Origin: Clostridia bacterium
GTDB taxonomy: Bacteria > Bacillota > Clostridia > Oscillospirales > Acutalibacteraceae
NCBI GenBank assembly: GCA_017440965.1
Contig: JAFSGH010000031.1
Coordinates: forward strand, 1-52,378
DNA length: 52,378 nt
Direction: 5' to 3'
In this document: piece by piece, positions 8,904-18,331 of the stretch
Layout: every line of letters begins with the position of its first letter
Numbering within the stretch: position 1 is the stretch's first letter
Translations under genes and position numbers: made by a program
Notes under the pieces: generated by a model
Told to the model about the DNA's origin: nothing
The model's input: only the letters and a program-made list of their open reading frames with translations
Databases searched by the model: none

Positions 8904-9742
8904 GTACACTGAAGGAGCTATACGATGCAGGTGCTGATAAATTAAATGATGCATTTATTGATGATGCACGCTTTGATGCAATGCAGCTTCTTCTTAGGAT
9001 CACTCATTTATCTTCCTCAGAGTATTTTCTTAAAAGTAATGAGAATGCTTCAGAGGAACAAATTTGTGAATTCTATTCTCTGATAGAAAGGCGGATCAAC
9101 GGTGAGCCTCTTCAGTATATAATCGGTGAATGGTCTTTTTATGAATCTGAGTTTTACGTGGGAAAGGGTGTGCTGATTCCCCGTCCCGAAACGGAGGAGC
9201 TTGTAGAAAGAGTGATCTCTCTGATAAGAGAAAACGGCTGTAAGACAGTTTATGATCTCTGCTCAGGCTCAGGCTGTATCGGTCTCAGCATTTCAAAGGC
9301 ATGTCCCGATGTACATTGCTATTTATTTGAACTTTACGATGATGCTCTGTTTTATCTTTATAAAAACTGTGAAAGAATGAAGCTTCAGAATGTAAGTGTT
9401 ATTAAGCTTGATATTCTGAATTTTTCTCCCCGTGATATTCCTAAACCCGATATTATTGTTTCCAATCCTCCTTATATAGGATCCGATGAAATTTCCTCTC
9501 TTCAGAAGGAGGTCTGTCTTGAGCCTCATACTGCTCTTGACGGAGGAGTTGACGGTCTTGATTTTTACCGTGCTATTACAGAAAAATGGCTTCCTTTACT
9601 TAATAATAACGGTTTTATTGCAGTCGAATGCGGTGAAGGGCAGACAAAAGATATCGTTTCTCTGCTTTCGGCTTCTGCTGATTCTTATGCTGTGAATGAT
9701 GCTTACGGTCTTGACCGTTTTGTTATAGGAAAAAAATATTGA
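8900..9742 (+). CDS. prmC: Release factor glutamine N5-methyltransferase
   Basis: PrmC methylates the Gln of the GGQ motif in peptide-chain release factors RF1 and RF2, using S-adenosylmethionine. The 280-residue protein has the N-terminal helical domain, the linker LIPRPETEELVE at 92-103, the SAM loop DLCSGSGCIG at 119-128, and the NPPY substrate motif at 189-192. The usual DxGTGSG loop reads DLCSGSG here, a mild variation. It overlaps the DUF1385 gene by 4 nt and is followed by a site-2 protease gene. prfA, its frequent partner, is not in this window. Confidence 0.95.
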   Translation: MSTLKELYDAGADKLNDAFIDDARFDAMQLLLRITHLSSSEYFLKSNENASEEQICEFYSLIERRINGEPLQYIIGEWSFYESEFYVGKGVLIPRPETEELVERVISLIRENGCKTVYDLCSGSGCIGLSISKACPDVHCYLFELYDDALFYLYKNCERMKLQNVSVIKLDILNFSPRDIPKPDIIVSNPPYIGSDEISSLQKEVCLEPHTALDGGVDGLDFYRAITEKWLPLLNNNGFIAVECGEGQTKDIVSLLSASADSYAVNDAYGLDRFVIGKKY

Positions 9743-9754
9743 AAGGAGATCAAT

Positions 9755-10450
9755 ATGATAAGTGAGTTTTTGGCTTTGCTTGCAGGTGAGACAGATTTTG
9801 TTACATTTTTGATTGACCTTTGTGTTCTTATGTTTGTTGTTATCTGCTGTATGCCCGTGCACGAATGTGCTCACGCTTTTGTTGCCGATAAGCTCGGTGA
9901 TCCTACGGGAAGATTGCACGGCAGGATTACTTTTAATCCCTTGGCTCATCTTTCCTGGCAGGGAACTTTGATGATCGCTGTATTCGGCTTCGGATATGCA
10001 AAGCCCGTTCCCTGTAATATAAGAAATTTCAAAAACAGAAAGCTCTATTTCGGACTTACTGCTCTTGCAGGCCCTGTATCTAACCTCTTATTGGGCTTTA
10101 TCTTTGTTGTACTGTCCTGCATTTTTATGATCTTCATTACTGACACCTCTTCGGTTGTTTTTGAGATCGCCCATATGTTCTTTTATTATGTTGCTTATTA
10201 TAATATCGCTCTTGCGGTATTTAATCTTATACCTCTTCCGCCTCTTGACGGATCAAGAATTCTCGCTATTGTTCTTCCCGATCATCTTTATTATAAGATG
10301 TTTGAGTATGAAAGATATCTTTTCTACGCTTTATTCATTTTACTCTTCGTTTTTAACCGTATAGGTTTTTCGCCTCTTAGTTTGATATCATCATCTATTC
10401 TTGATATCTTATTTAATGCTGTATGTTCACTTTTTAGTATTTTTATATAA
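9755..10450 (+). CDS. Site-2 protease family (M50) membrane metallopeptidase
   Basis: The 231-residue intramembrane zinc metalloprotease has HECAH at 36-40 for zinc binding and catalysis, and the third ligand D165 in NLIPLPPLDGSRI. Five or six hydrophobic segments cover most of the protein and there is no PDZ domain. That matches the small YwhC-like group rather than RseP. AAAGGAG upstream fits the ATG at 9755. Members of this group often lie beside scpAB and trpS in Firmicutes, and scpA follows here after 15 nt. The substrate is unknown. Confidence 0.9.
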   Translation: MISEFLALLAGETDFVTFLIDLCVLMFVVICCMPVHECAHAFVADKLGDPTGRLHGRITFNPLAHLSWQGTLMIAVFGFGYAKPVPCNIRNFKNRKLYFGLTALAGPVSNLLLGFIFVVLSCIFMIFITDTSSVVFEIAHMFFYYVAYYNIALAVFNLIPLPPLDGSRILAIVLPDHLYYKMFEYERYLFYALFILLFVFNRIGFSPLSLISSSILDILFNAVCSLFSIFI

Positions 10451-10465
10451 TTAAGGGATGTATCT

Positions 10466-11194
10466 ATGTCTTCGATCAATTATAAGATAGAGGTATTTGA
10501 AGGTCCTATGGATCTTCTGCTGCATCTTATTACAAAACATAAATTAAATATACACGATATTCCTATTGTTGAGCTGGTTGAACAGTATCTTTCTTATGTC
10601 GAAAGCATGAAGGAAGCTGATCTTGAGATCGCAAGCGAATTTCTTGAAATGGCTGCAAGACTTGTATATATCAAAACTGTTTCACTGCTTCCTGTATATG
10701 ATGAGGGAGAGAAGCTTCGTCAGGAGCTTAGCGGCGAGCTTATTGAATATGCAGAATGTAAGAGAGTTGCTCAGGTGCTTTCTACAAAAACGGAAGGCTT
10801 TGATCATATCTCCCGACCTCAGGAGCAGTTTGAGGTAGATATGACATATACAAGAGTGCATGACTCTCTTGAGCTTCTTAATGCCTATATGAGAGTTGTG
10901 GGAAAACGGCTCAGAAAAATACCGCCGCCCCTTGATTCCTTCAGAACGATCGTTGTCAAAAAAATCGTTTCTGTTTCAAGCAAGATAAAGAATATTGTCA
11001 GTGTTCTTTCATCAGGCGGAAAGCACAGCTTTTCGGATATATTAAAAGCATCGGAGAGCCGATCGGATATGGTGGCTGCCTTTCTTGCTATTCTTGAGCT
11101 TGCCAAAACAAAGCATATTATTCTGAGCGGTCAGGGAAGTGATCCTGATATAGAGCTTATCAAGGTTCCGGAAGGAGAATTGGATTTTGACTGA
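10466..11194 (+). CDS. scpA: Segregation and condensation protein A
   Basis: ScpA is the kleisin subunit that bridges SMC heads and binds ScpB in bacterial condensin. The 242-residue protein has the diagnostic N-terminus YKIEVFEGPMDLLLHLI and the central segment EFLEMAARLVYIKTVSLLP. The C-terminal winged helix ends in VAAFLAILELAKTKHI. It overlaps scpB by 8 nt, the usual arrangement. smc itself is not in the window. Confidence 0.96.
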   Translation: MSSINYKIEVFEGPMDLLLHLITKHKLNIHDIPIVELVEQYLSYVESMKEADLEIASEFLEMAARLVYIKTVSLLPVYDEGEKLRQELSGELIEYAECKRVAQVLSTKTEGFDHISRPQEQFEVDMTYTRVHDSLELLNAYMRVVGKRLRKIPPPLDSFRTIVVKKIVSVSSKIKNIVSVLSSGGKHSFSDILKASESRSDMVAAFLAILELAKTKHIILSGQGSDPDIELIKVPEGELDFD

Positions 11195-11777
11195 TAAAAC
11201 TATTAATCTGAAGAATACTGTTGAAGCAATTGTTTTTGCTTCAGGTGAGCCTATTGACAGAATAAGGCTGATTGAAGCATTAGGCTGCAGTCCTGAGCGT
11301 CTTGACGGTATTCTTAATGAGATTGCAAAGGATTATTCTGAGAGAGGCAGTGCCGTAGAGCTTCTGATGCTCGGCTCTGCAGTGCAGTTTGCAACAAGAA
11401 CGGAATATGCAAATGCTGTCAGAAATGTACTTGATATGAAGAAAAATCAGCCGTTATCCTCTGCCGCATTTGAGGTTCTCGCAATTGTTGCTTATAATCA
11501 GCCTGTAACAAAGGCTTTTATTGAGCAGGTCAGGGGAGTTGATTGCAGCGGTGTAATTAATACTCTCTGTCAGAGAGGTCTTATTGAAGAGTGCGGAAGA
11601 CTTGACTTACCGGGTAGACCTTTGCTATACTGTACTACAACTGATTTTCTTAAGTGCTTCTGTATGACTACATTAGCGGAATTACCCGATATTCCTGATA
11701 CTAAAGCGGCGGCAGCAGCTCTTGAAAATATACATAATGAGGAAAATGTCATAGCCGGACAGATGTCCATTCTTTAA
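11187..11777 (+). CDS. scpB: Segregation and condensation protein B
   Basis: ScpB dimers bind the kleisin ScpA and support SMC-mediated chromosome organisation. The 196-residue protein contains two winged-helix domains, with VEAIVFASGEPI near the start and the signature SAAFEVLAIVAYNQPVTKAFIEQVRGVD in the second. It starts at TTG 11187 inside scpA: AAGGAG at 11172-11177 is 9 nt upstream and no ATG fits. The overlap implies coupled translation, which would balance the two subunits. Confidence 0.95.
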   Translation: MTDKTINLKNTVEAIVFASGEPIDRIRLIEALGCSPERLDGILNEIAKDYSERGSAVELLMLGSAVQFATRTEYANAVRNVLDMKKNQPLSSAAFEVLAIVAYNQPVTKAFIEQVRGVDCSGVINTLCQRGLIEECGRLDLPGRPLLYCTTTDFLKCFCMTTLAELPDIPDTKAAAAALENIHNEENVIAGQMSIL

Positions 11778-11799
11778 TTATTTTGAAAGGGGTGCCGAA

Positions 11800-12636
11800 A
11801 TGATAGTCTTAAAGATTATAGGCGGTATTATTCTCTCAATACTTGCACTTATCATTCTTATTTTGTGTGTGAAAGTCAGAATTTTTGCAGAGTATTCCGA
11901 TGTTGACACAAATGTAAGACTTCAATGGCTTTTTATTAAGATCCCTTTGTACCCGGGAAAAAAGAAAGAGAAAACCGGAAATTCGGAAGATACAAGTAAG
12001 AATGCAAAAAAAACCGAAGCATCAGCGGAAAATGCCGAAAGCACTGAGACGACAACCGCTGACTCATCTTCAGATGAGGCTTCTTCTAAAGAAGTAAATG
12101 AAACTTCAGCAGAGAACACTGAAGACTCAACAGTCAAAAAAGCTTCAACGAAGCCCGATAACAGCCTTCTGAAGCTTATATATTCTGCACACGGAATTGA
12201 CGGACTGCTTCTTATTGTCAGAAGACTTTTCAATGCCTTAGGCTCCTTTTTCGGCGGTCTTTCAAGATCAATTGTTATTGATGAATTGTATATAGATGTG
12301 ATGTGTAATAAAAATGATGCCGCTTCCACAGCTATTTATTACGGAGAGGTCTGTTCAGCATTATTTCCGATGCTTGGTGCATTGGTTACTAAATATAAAG
12401 TCAGAAAATATGATATAAATGTCTATCCTGATTATTTAGCTAAGCATTCTTCAGCAAATTTCGCAGTGTCGCTGCATCTTTATCCGATATATGTTGTCGG
12501 AATCAGCATTCTTCTTGTAATGCGTCTTTTATTCAAGGTTTTATTCAGGCTTGTTGTAAAATGCATCCCCCTGATTAAAAATAAACAACCGACAGCGGAA
12601 AAGTCTGCTGTCAGCAAAAAGGCAAATATTAAATAA
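11800..12636 (+). CDS. DUF2953 membrane protein
   Basis: The 278-residue protein has an N-terminal membrane helix at about 3-24, a Ser/Thr/Glu-rich low-complexity stretch at about 55-120, and a second hydrophobic segment at about 228-248. The segment FNALGSFFGGLSRSIVIDELYIDVMCNKNDAASTAIYYGEV matches the DUF2953 family core by pattern. GAAAGGGGTG precedes the ATG. It sits between scpB and gerW, where DUF2953 genes are commonly found in spore formers, so a role linked to sporulation is possible but unproven. Confidence 0.78.
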   Translation: MIVLKIIGGIILSILALIILILCVKVRIFAEYSDVDTNVRLQWLFIKIPLYPGKKKEKTGNSEDTSKNAKKTEASAENAESTETTTADSSSDEASSKEVNETSAENTEDSTVKKASTKPDNSLLKLIYSAHGIDGLLLIVRRLFNALGSFFGGLSRSIVIDELYIDVMCNKNDAASTAIYYGEVCSALFPMLGALVTKYKVRKYDINVYPDYLAKHSSANFAVSLHLYPIYVVGISILLVMRLLFKVLFRLVVKCIPLIKNKQPTAEKSAVSKKANIK

Positions 12637-12658
12637 ATATAGAAAGTGAGTGTTCAGA

Positions 12659-13039
12659 ATGAAGGAACAGTCAGCAGCAGGAATTCTTGCTACAACAATT
12701 GAAAAGGTACGCAATCTTGTAGATGTAAGCACCATCGTCGGTGAGCCTATTGCTCTTAACGATGAGATCACCGTAATTCCCGTATCAAAGGTTACATACG
12801 GTTTTGCTTCAGGCGGCTCCGATTTCCCGTCAAAGAACAATACACAGCTTTTCGGCGGTGGCGGCGGTGCTGGTGTCACCATCAATCCCGTAGCATTCCT
12901 TGTTCTCAAAAACGGTGAGGTTACGCTCAAGCACATTACCTCTAATGACAATGCAGCTGAGCGCTTTGTTAATATGGTTCCCGAGGTTATTGACAAGGTA
13001 AGCGATGTTGTCGGCAAGGTTAAATCATCAGAAAAATAA
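12659..13039 (+). CDS. gerW: GerW-family sporulation protein (YtfJ)
   Basis: This is a 126-residue YtfJ/GerW-type protein, which in B. subtilis is a spore protein needed for germination. It shows VDVSTIVGEPI, a glycine run in FGGGGGAGVTINPVAFLVL and VVGKVKSSEK at the end. A GTG at 12650 is in frame, but AGAAAGTGAG at 12641-12650 lies 8 nt before the ATG at 12659, so I use that. The DUF2953-gerW pairing is common in clostridia. With spoVM downstream it indicates a spore former. Confidence 0.9.
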   Translation: MKEQSAAGILATTIEKVRNLVDVSTIVGEPIALNDEITVIPVSKVTYGFASGGSDFPSKNNTQLFGGGGGAGVTINPVAFLVLKNGEVTLKHITSNDNAAERFVNMVPEVIDKVSDVVGKVKSSEK

Positions 13040-13148
13040 ATCGGTAAATTTTAATAATATACTTAAAGGTTGATGATGTCTGTTTTAATTAAAGAGATAT
13101 CAGCAGCCTTTAGAGTGTTGTTATTATTATTTCCGGAAAGGTATAAAT

Positions 13149-13877
13149 ATGGCTGAATTAGTCAGATTACAAAAATATATGGCAGATTGCGGTGTGGCTT
13201 CGCGCCGTAAGTCAGAAGAATTGATTGCCGCAGGCAAGGTAAAGGTAAACGGCGTAATAGCTTCTGTCGGCGATAAGGTGGATCCTAAAAATGATACCAT
13301 CAGTGTAAACGGAAGAAAGCTTACAAAGGATAAAAACTATGTTTATCTGATGCTTCATAAGCCGAGAGGCTATGTCACTACCATGAGCGATGAGATGGAC
13401 AGAAAATGTGTGGCTGAGCTTGTTGCCGATGTGGGAAAGAGGATATATCCCATCGGAAGGCTTGACAGAGATTCTGAAGGCCTTTTACTCTTTACAAATG
13501 ACGGTGAATTTGCAAATGCACTTACCCATCCTTCAAGACACATCTCAAAAACCTACAGAGTCAGTGTTAAGCCTGCGATTACAGAGGATCAGCTTACCGT
13601 GCTTACTTCTTCTCTTATGATCAACGGTAAAAAGACTCTCCCTGCTGAAGTCAGGATAATTAACAGAGAAGCAGAAAAAACTACTCTTGAGATTATTTTA
13701 TATGAAGGCAGAAACAGACAGATAAGAAGACTTTGTGAGGAAGCAGGGCTTGAGACTGCAAGACTTAAGCGCCTTTCCATAGGTCAGCTCACTCTCGGCG
13801 GTCTGAAGGTAGGCGAATACCGTCATCTTACCCACGATGAGATCAGTCTTCTTAAGAGACAATCAGGATGCTATTGA
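13149..13877 (+). CDS. rluB: 23S rRNA pseudouridine synthase, RluB/RsuA family
   Basis: The 242-residue protein isomerises a specific uridine in large-subunit rRNA. An S4 RNA-binding domain covers about 3-60 (LQKYMADCGVASRRKSEELI), then a RsuA-type catalytic domain contains GRLDRDSEGLLLFTNDG with catalytic D106. The C-terminal motif EGRNRQIRRL is also typical. GGAAAGG precedes the ATG. About 110 bp of AT-rich DNA separates it from gerW, the largest gap in this part of the run, and I see no clear terminator there. RluB normally follows scpB in Firmicutes. Confidence 0.93.
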   Translation: MAELVRLQKYMADCGVASRRKSEELIAAGKVKVNGVIASVGDKVDPKNDTISVNGRKLTKDKNYVYLMLHKPRGYVTTMSDEMDRKCVAELVADVGKRIYPIGRLDRDSEGLLLFTNDGEFANALTHPSRHISKTYRVSVKPAITEDQLTVLTSSLMINGKKTLPAEVRIINREAEKTTLEIILYEGRNRQIRRLCEEAGLETARLKRLSIGQLTLGGLKVGEYRHLTHDEISLLKRQSGCY

Positions 13878-13895
13878 TGTAAGGAGCAAAGGATT

Positions 13896-14774
13896 ATGGT
13901 CAAAAGTATGACAGGATACGGAAGAGCCGTAGGCACCGTGGGTGCTATGACTATTACCGTTGAGATCAAAAGCGTAAATCATAGATTTTTTGAGTTTACC
14001 CCCAAGGTATACAGAGCCTATTCCTTCCTTGAGGAGAAATTAAAATCATATTTACAGCAGTTTATATCAAGAGGCAAGGTTGATTGCTTCGTTCAGATTG
14101 AAACCGATGATATTGAGGATTGTATCGTTCAGGTCAATCATTCTCTCGTTGCGGGATATGTAAATGCTTTCAAGGAGATATCCGAAAAGCACGGTATAGA
14201 ATCAGACGATGTTTTTGAGATGCTTGTATCTAAATCGGATATTTTTACGGTAAGAAAGGCTCCCGCCGATGAAGATGCAATATGGGAGGCTGTGCGTCAG
14301 GTAACTGAGGAGGCCGTAAAAGCATTTATAGAAATGAGAACGGTTGAAGGCGATAAGCTTAAAAAGGATATTCTTTCAAGGGCTGATTCCATCATTGAAA
14401 GCGTGGCTTTTGTAGAGGAGCGCTCTCCCGAGACTGTCAGGGAATATAATGAAAAGCTGAAAGCCCGTATAGCAGAGCTTATAAATGATGCAAATGTCGA
14501 TGAGCAGAGACTTCTTACTGAGGCTGCTGTTTTTGCAGATAAGATTGCTGTAGCTGAAGAAACAGTGCGTCTGAGAAGTCATATCGATCAGCTCAGAAGC
14601 TTTTTTGAGTCTGACGAGCCCATTGGAAGAAAGCTTGATTTCCTTGTTCAGGAGATCAACAGAGAAGCTAATACTATCGGCTCAAAGGCTTCCGATATTG
14701 AAATCGCACGCCGCGTTATAGATATCAAGTCAGATATTGAAAAGATACGTGAGCAGATACAGAATGTAGAATAA
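13896..14774 (+). CDS. YicC/YloC-family endoribonuclease
   Basis: This 292-residue YicC-family protein begins with the hallmark KSMTGYGRA and contains the conserved segment EIKSVNHRFFEF. The C-terminal DUF1732 region reads GRKLDFLVQEINREANTIGSKA and ends with KSDIEKIREQIQNVE. YicC homologues act as RNases that cleave small RNAs and mRNAs; that is family knowledge. AAGGAG precedes the ATG. It opens the conserved yicC-remA-gmk-rpoZ-priA block seen in Bacillus (as yloC-remA-gmk-rpoZ). Confidence 0.93.
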   Translation: MVKSMTGYGRAVGTVGAMTITVEIKSVNHRFFEFTPKVYRAYSFLEEKLKSYLQQFISRGKVDCFVQIETDDIEDCIVQVNHSLVAGYVNAFKEISEKHGIESDDVFEMLVSKSDIFTVRKAPADEDAIWEAVRQVTEEAVKAFIEMRTVEGDKLKKDILSRADSIIESVAFVEERSPETVREYNEKLKARIAELINDANVDEQRLLTEAAVFADKIAVAEETVRLRSHIDQLRSFFESDEPIGRKLDFLVQEINREANTIGSKASDIEIARRVIDIKSDIEKIREQIQNVE

Positions 14775-14787
14775 TCGGTGATTTCAG

Positions 14788-15048
14788 ATGAAGCTTATTA
14801 ATATTGGTTTCGGCAATCTTGTAAATGCCGAAAGAGTGGTTGCTGTAGTGGTGCCGGATTCTGCACCTGTAAAGAGAATTATTCAGAATGCAAAGGATGC
14901 AGGACGTCTTATTGATGTTACACAGGGCAGAAAAACAATGTCTGTTGTGTTTACTGACAGTGAGCATGTCATTCTTTCTTATCTTAAACCTGAAAAAATA
15001 TCCGACCGCTTTACCGATGACAGTGCTGTTGTGGAGGATTTGTACTGA
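14788..15048 (+). CDS. remA: DUF370 regulator, RemA family
   Basis: RemA is a small DNA-binding protein that, in B. subtilis, activates extracellular matrix and osmoprotection genes. The 86-residue protein starts with [21 protein letters not shown] and includes [22 protein letters not shown], both typical of DUF370. Its stop codon overlaps the gmk start as TGATG. The same neighbours, yicC and gmk, flank it in Bacillus. The regulated genes in this organism are unknown. Confidence 0.92.
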   Translation: MKLINIGFGNLVNAERVVAVVVPDSAPVKRIIQNAKDAGRLIDVTQGRKTMSVVFTDSEHVILSYLKPEKISDRFTDDSAVVEDLY

Positions 15049-15611
15049 TGAATGAAAAAAATACTGCGGGCAGACTGTTTGTTTTATCCGGTCCCTCAGG
15101 CTGCGGAAAGAATACTGTATATGACGGATTGTGTGAAATAAATCCCGATGTTGTTCAGACTGTTTCTATGACAACAAGAGCTCCCAGAGAAAACGAGATC
15201 GACGGAAAGGATTATTATTTCGTCACTAAAGAGGAATTTTTTAAAAGAGTTGACAACGGAGAGTTTCTTGAGTATGTCAATTACGGAGAAAATTATTACG
15301 GAACACTCAAATGTGAGATAAACCGTTTATTGGAAGCGGGAAAGACCATTGTAATGGTTATTGAGGTGTGCGGAGCACTCAACATCAAGAGAGCTTTTCC
15401 CGACTCAACTTCTATTTTCCTTCTTCCTCCTTCTGTTGAGGTTCTTTCAGAGCGTCTGAGAAGCAGAGGACAGAATTCTGAGGAGGATATCAACATCCGA
15501 CTCAGCATTGCTATGGATGAAATGAAGCAAAAGGACAATTATGATTATTGTGTAATAAACGATGATCTTAAGACCTGCGTTGATGAGATCAATGCAATAA
15601 TACAGAAATAA
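15048..15611 (+). CDS. gmk: Guanylate kinase
   Basis: Gmk phosphorylates GMP to GDP with ATP. The 187-residue protein has the P-loop GPSGCGKNT at 15-23, the GMP-binding segments TTRAPRENEIDGKDYYFV and FLEYVNYGENYYGT, and the lid region RLRSRGQNSEEDI. Residue 22 of the P-loop is Asn where Ser or Gly is more common. GGAGG at 15033-15037 lies inside remA, 10 nt before the ATG, so the genes are coupled. Confidence 0.96.
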   Translation: MNEKNTAGRLFVLSGPSGCGKNTVYDGLCEINPDVVQTVSMTTRAPRENEIDGKDYYFVTKEEFFKRVDNGEFLEYVNYGENYYGTLKCEINRLLEAGKTIVMVIEVCGALNIKRAFPDSTSIFLLPPSVEVLSERLRSRGQNSEEDINIRLSIAMDEMKQKDNYDYCVINDDLKTCVDEINAIIQK

Positions 15612-15632
15612 TTAACCAAAGGAGTTTTTATT

Positions 15633-15836
15633 ATGATAAACATTGACATGAAGCCTCTTCTCAAGGGCGGTATCAGCAGATATTCACTTGTAGTAGGTGT
15701 TGCAAAGAGATCAAGAGAGATTGCTGATGAGGTAGCAAGCGAGGATAAGGATCTTACCGAAAAGCCCGTAAGCATTGCTGTCGGCGAGCTTCTTGACGGC
15801 GAATTTACTATCAAGGAGCCTTCTGTGAACGAATAA
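15633..15836 (+). CDS. rpoZ: RNA polymerase omega subunit
   Basis: This is the 67-residue omega subunit, which helps assemble the beta-prime subunit. It shows the family pattern SRYSLVVGVAKRSREIADE, followed by EKPVSIAVGELLDGEFTI. AAAGGAG precedes the ATG. Placement between gmk and priA matches the conserved Firmicutes order. Confidence 0.94.
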   Translation: MINIDMKPLLKGGISRYSLVVGVAKRSREIADEVASEDKDLTEKPVSIAVGELLDGEFTIKEPSVNE

Positions 15837-15853
15837 TCTTGAGGTGTTAAGTT

Positions 15854-18316
15854 TTGACCTTTCCTGCCGTTGCACTTATCGGTGTTGAAAATTGCAGTTA
15901 TTCATTTGACAATCTTTTTTCATATGCTGTTCCTGAGGATTATAAAGAGTTTATATCCCCGGGAATTAGGGTAATGGTGCCGTTTGGAAGCGGCAATAAA
16001 TTAAGACAGGGCTTTGTTTTCGAAATTTCTGATAAAACTACAGACGATGTCACATTAAAAAGCATCGCATCCGTTATTGATTCCCGGCCGATACTTTCCG
16101 AAGAGCATATAAAACTCGCTCTTTGGCTGCAGGAGAGGTGCTTTTGCACATATTTTTCTGCGGCAAAGGCTTTATTGCCCGGCGGAATGTGTATGAAGAC
16201 AGAGCGCATATATTCTTGTGCTTCGGATATTTTACCTGAGGATTATAATAATCTTTCGGGTGACGAGAGGGCAGTAATAGATCTTCTCAGAAAAAAAAGA
16301 GATTTTGTCAGAGAAAGCCTGATACTTAAGCGTATCGGCGTTGAAAGCAGCTCTGTGCTGTTAAAAAAAATGACTCGGAAAAAGCTTCTGCTCGAATCAT
16401 CCGATGCTTTCTCAAGAGTCCGCGATCTCTCGGTACAATTGGTAAAGCTCTCTGATGATTTTACCCGTGATACATATGATTGTATTACAGATAAGCAAAA
16501 GGCTGTTGTTGACGCACTTTTTGATATCGGTGCCGCGTCAGTTAAGGAGCTGTGTTATTTTACCGGTGTCAGCGAATCTGTTGTTAAAACACTTATAAAA
16601 AACGGTGTGTGTGTGCTTTTTTCTGCTCCCGTTCAACGCGAAGTTGATATTGATACAGATCAGTTTACTTATAAAAAGCCTGTGCTGTCCGATATGCAGT
16701 CTGCTTGCTTTGATGAGCTTTATAAGTCTTATAAGACTAAATCTCACCGATCGGCGCTTTTGTTCGGTGTCACCGGCAGCGGAAAGACAAGTGTGTATCT
16801 TCAGCTTATTGATTCGGTGCTTGCCGATAATAAAAATGTTATAGTTCTTGTTCCTGAGATTTCTCTTACCCCTCAGACCTTTTCGATTTTCAAGCAAAGG
16901 TATAAGGATGATATAGCCGTTCTTCACAGCGGTCTTTCAATGGGCGAGCGGCATGATGAATGGAAACGCATTTATGAAGGCAAGGTCAGGGTAGTTATAG
17001 GGACAAGAAGTGCCATATTTGCGCCAATAGATAATATCGGACTTATTGTAATTGATGAAGAACAGGAGCATACATATAAGTCTGAAATGTCACCTCGGTA
17101 TAATGCAAAGGATGTTGCACGCTTTCGCTGTAAGTATAACGATGCATTTCTGCTTCTTGCGTCTGCCACTCCCTCAGTTGAATCATATGCAAAAGCCAAG
17201 AGCGGTCAGATGCTTCTTTGTGAATTGAAAAGCCGCTTCGGAAATGCCGTGCTGCCGGATGTCCATACTGTGGATATGACAGTCAGAAGCAATAAAACTG
17301 CCTTCTTTTCAATAAGTGCTCCTCTTGCAGAGGAAATAGAGAAGAATCTTCATAACAATGAACAGTCAATTCTTCTTGTTAACAGACGAGGCTTCAATAC
17401 CTTTGTGGCTTGCAGTGAATGTAAAAAGGTCGTAACCTGTCCGAAATGCAGTATATCAATGACATACCATTCGGCAAACAACAGACTTATGTGTCACTAT
17501 TGCGGTTATTCAATTCCTTTTGCTGTCAGCTGTCCTTCCTGCGGCGCAGAAAATATCAGATACTCAGGCTTCGGCACGCAAAGAGTCGAGCAGGAGCTGA
17601 AGATCCGTTTTCCCGACGCCAGAGTTATAAGAATGGATGCTGACACCACAGCAAATAAAAATTCACATAGCAAGGTTCTCAAGGCTTTCGCCTCGGGAGA
17701 ATATGATATTCTTATCGGTACGCAGATGGTTGCAAAGGGGCTTGATTTTCCTGATGTTACTCTTGTCGGTATCACTTCTGCCGATAAGGAATTGTATAAT
17801 AATGATTTCAGATGCTCCGAGCGATCATTTGATCTTATAACACAGGTCGTGGGGCGTGCGGGCAGAGGTAAGAAAAAGGGAAGGGCAGTAATACAGACTG
17901 TTTCCCCCGATAATAATATTATAAAAATTGCTTCAAAGCAGGATTATAAAAGTTTTTTTAATTCGGAAATAAATCTCAGAAAAGCACTTATATATCCGCC
18001 GTTTTGTGATATTTGTGAAATATTCTTTTCCGCCGCATCGCAGGAAGCAGTAAATCTCTGTGCAAAAACTTTTTTTGAGCGGCTTGTGAGTCTTAATGAG
18101 AATGAATATAAAGATCTTAAGATAATAATTCTGGGACCAATGGCTCCCAGAGTATCAAAGATAAATGAGTTTTACAGACAGAGAATACTTATTAAATGTA
18201 AGAATTCTCTCAGATTCAGAGAATATATCAGAATTATACTTAAGGAGATAAGCTCTGATAAGGGATTCAGAAATGTTATGATTTCTGCTGATATAAATCC
18301 TGAAAATTTGAATTAA
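15854..18316 (+). CDS. priA: Primosomal replication-restart helicase PriA
   Basis: PriA reloads the replicative helicase at stalled forks. The 820-residue protein has the N-terminal 3'-DNA-binding domain, Walker A FGVTGSGKTS ending near residue 313, and the DEEQ helicase box at 401-404. Eight zinc-binding cysteines lie at 520, 523, 529, 532, 547, 550, 560 and 563, and the helicase core continues with IGTQMVAKGLDFPDVTLV. It starts at TTG 15854 with GAGGTG at 15841-15846 upstream; no ATG fits nearby. All expected motifs are intact. Confidence 0.95.
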   Translation: MTFPAVALIGVENCSYSFDNLFSYAVPEDYKEFISPGIRVMVPFGSGNKLRQGFVFEISDKTTDDVTLKSIASVIDSRPILSEEHIKLALWLQERCFCTYFSAAKALLPGGMCMKTERIYSCASDILPEDYNNLSGDERAVIDLLRKKRDFVRESLILKRIGVESSSVLLKKMTRKKLLLESSDAFSRVRDLSVQLVKLSDDFTRDTYDCITDKQKAVVDALFDIGAASVKELCYFTGVSESVVKTLIKNGVCVLFSAPVQREVDIDTDQFTYKKPVLSDMQSACFDELYKSYKTKSHRSALLFGVTGSGKTSVYLQLIDSVLADNKNVIVLVPEISLTPQTFSIFKQRYKDDIAVLHSGLSMGERHDEWKRIYEGKVRVVIGTRSAIFAPIDNIGLIVIDEEQEHTYKSEMSPRYNAKDVARFRCKYNDAFLLLASATPSVESYAKAKSGQMLLCELKSRFGNAVLPDVHTVDMTVRSNKTAFFSISAPLAEEIEKNLHNNEQSILLVNRRGFNTFVACSECKKVVTCPKCSISMTYHSANNRLMCHYCGYSIPFAVSCPSCGAENIRYSGFGTQRVEQELKIRFPDARVIRMDADTTANKNSHSKVLKAFASGEYDILIGTQMVAKGLDFPDVTLVGITSADKELYNNDFRCSERSFDLITQVVGRAGRGKKKGRAVIQTVSPDNNIIKIASKQDYKSFFNSEINLRKALIYPPFCDICEIFFSAASQEAVNLCAKTFFERLVSLNENEYKDLKIIILGPMAPRVSKINEFYRQRILIKCKNSLRFREYIRIILKEISSDKGFRNVMISADINPENLN

Positions 18317-18331
18317 AAAAAGGTGTGTAAT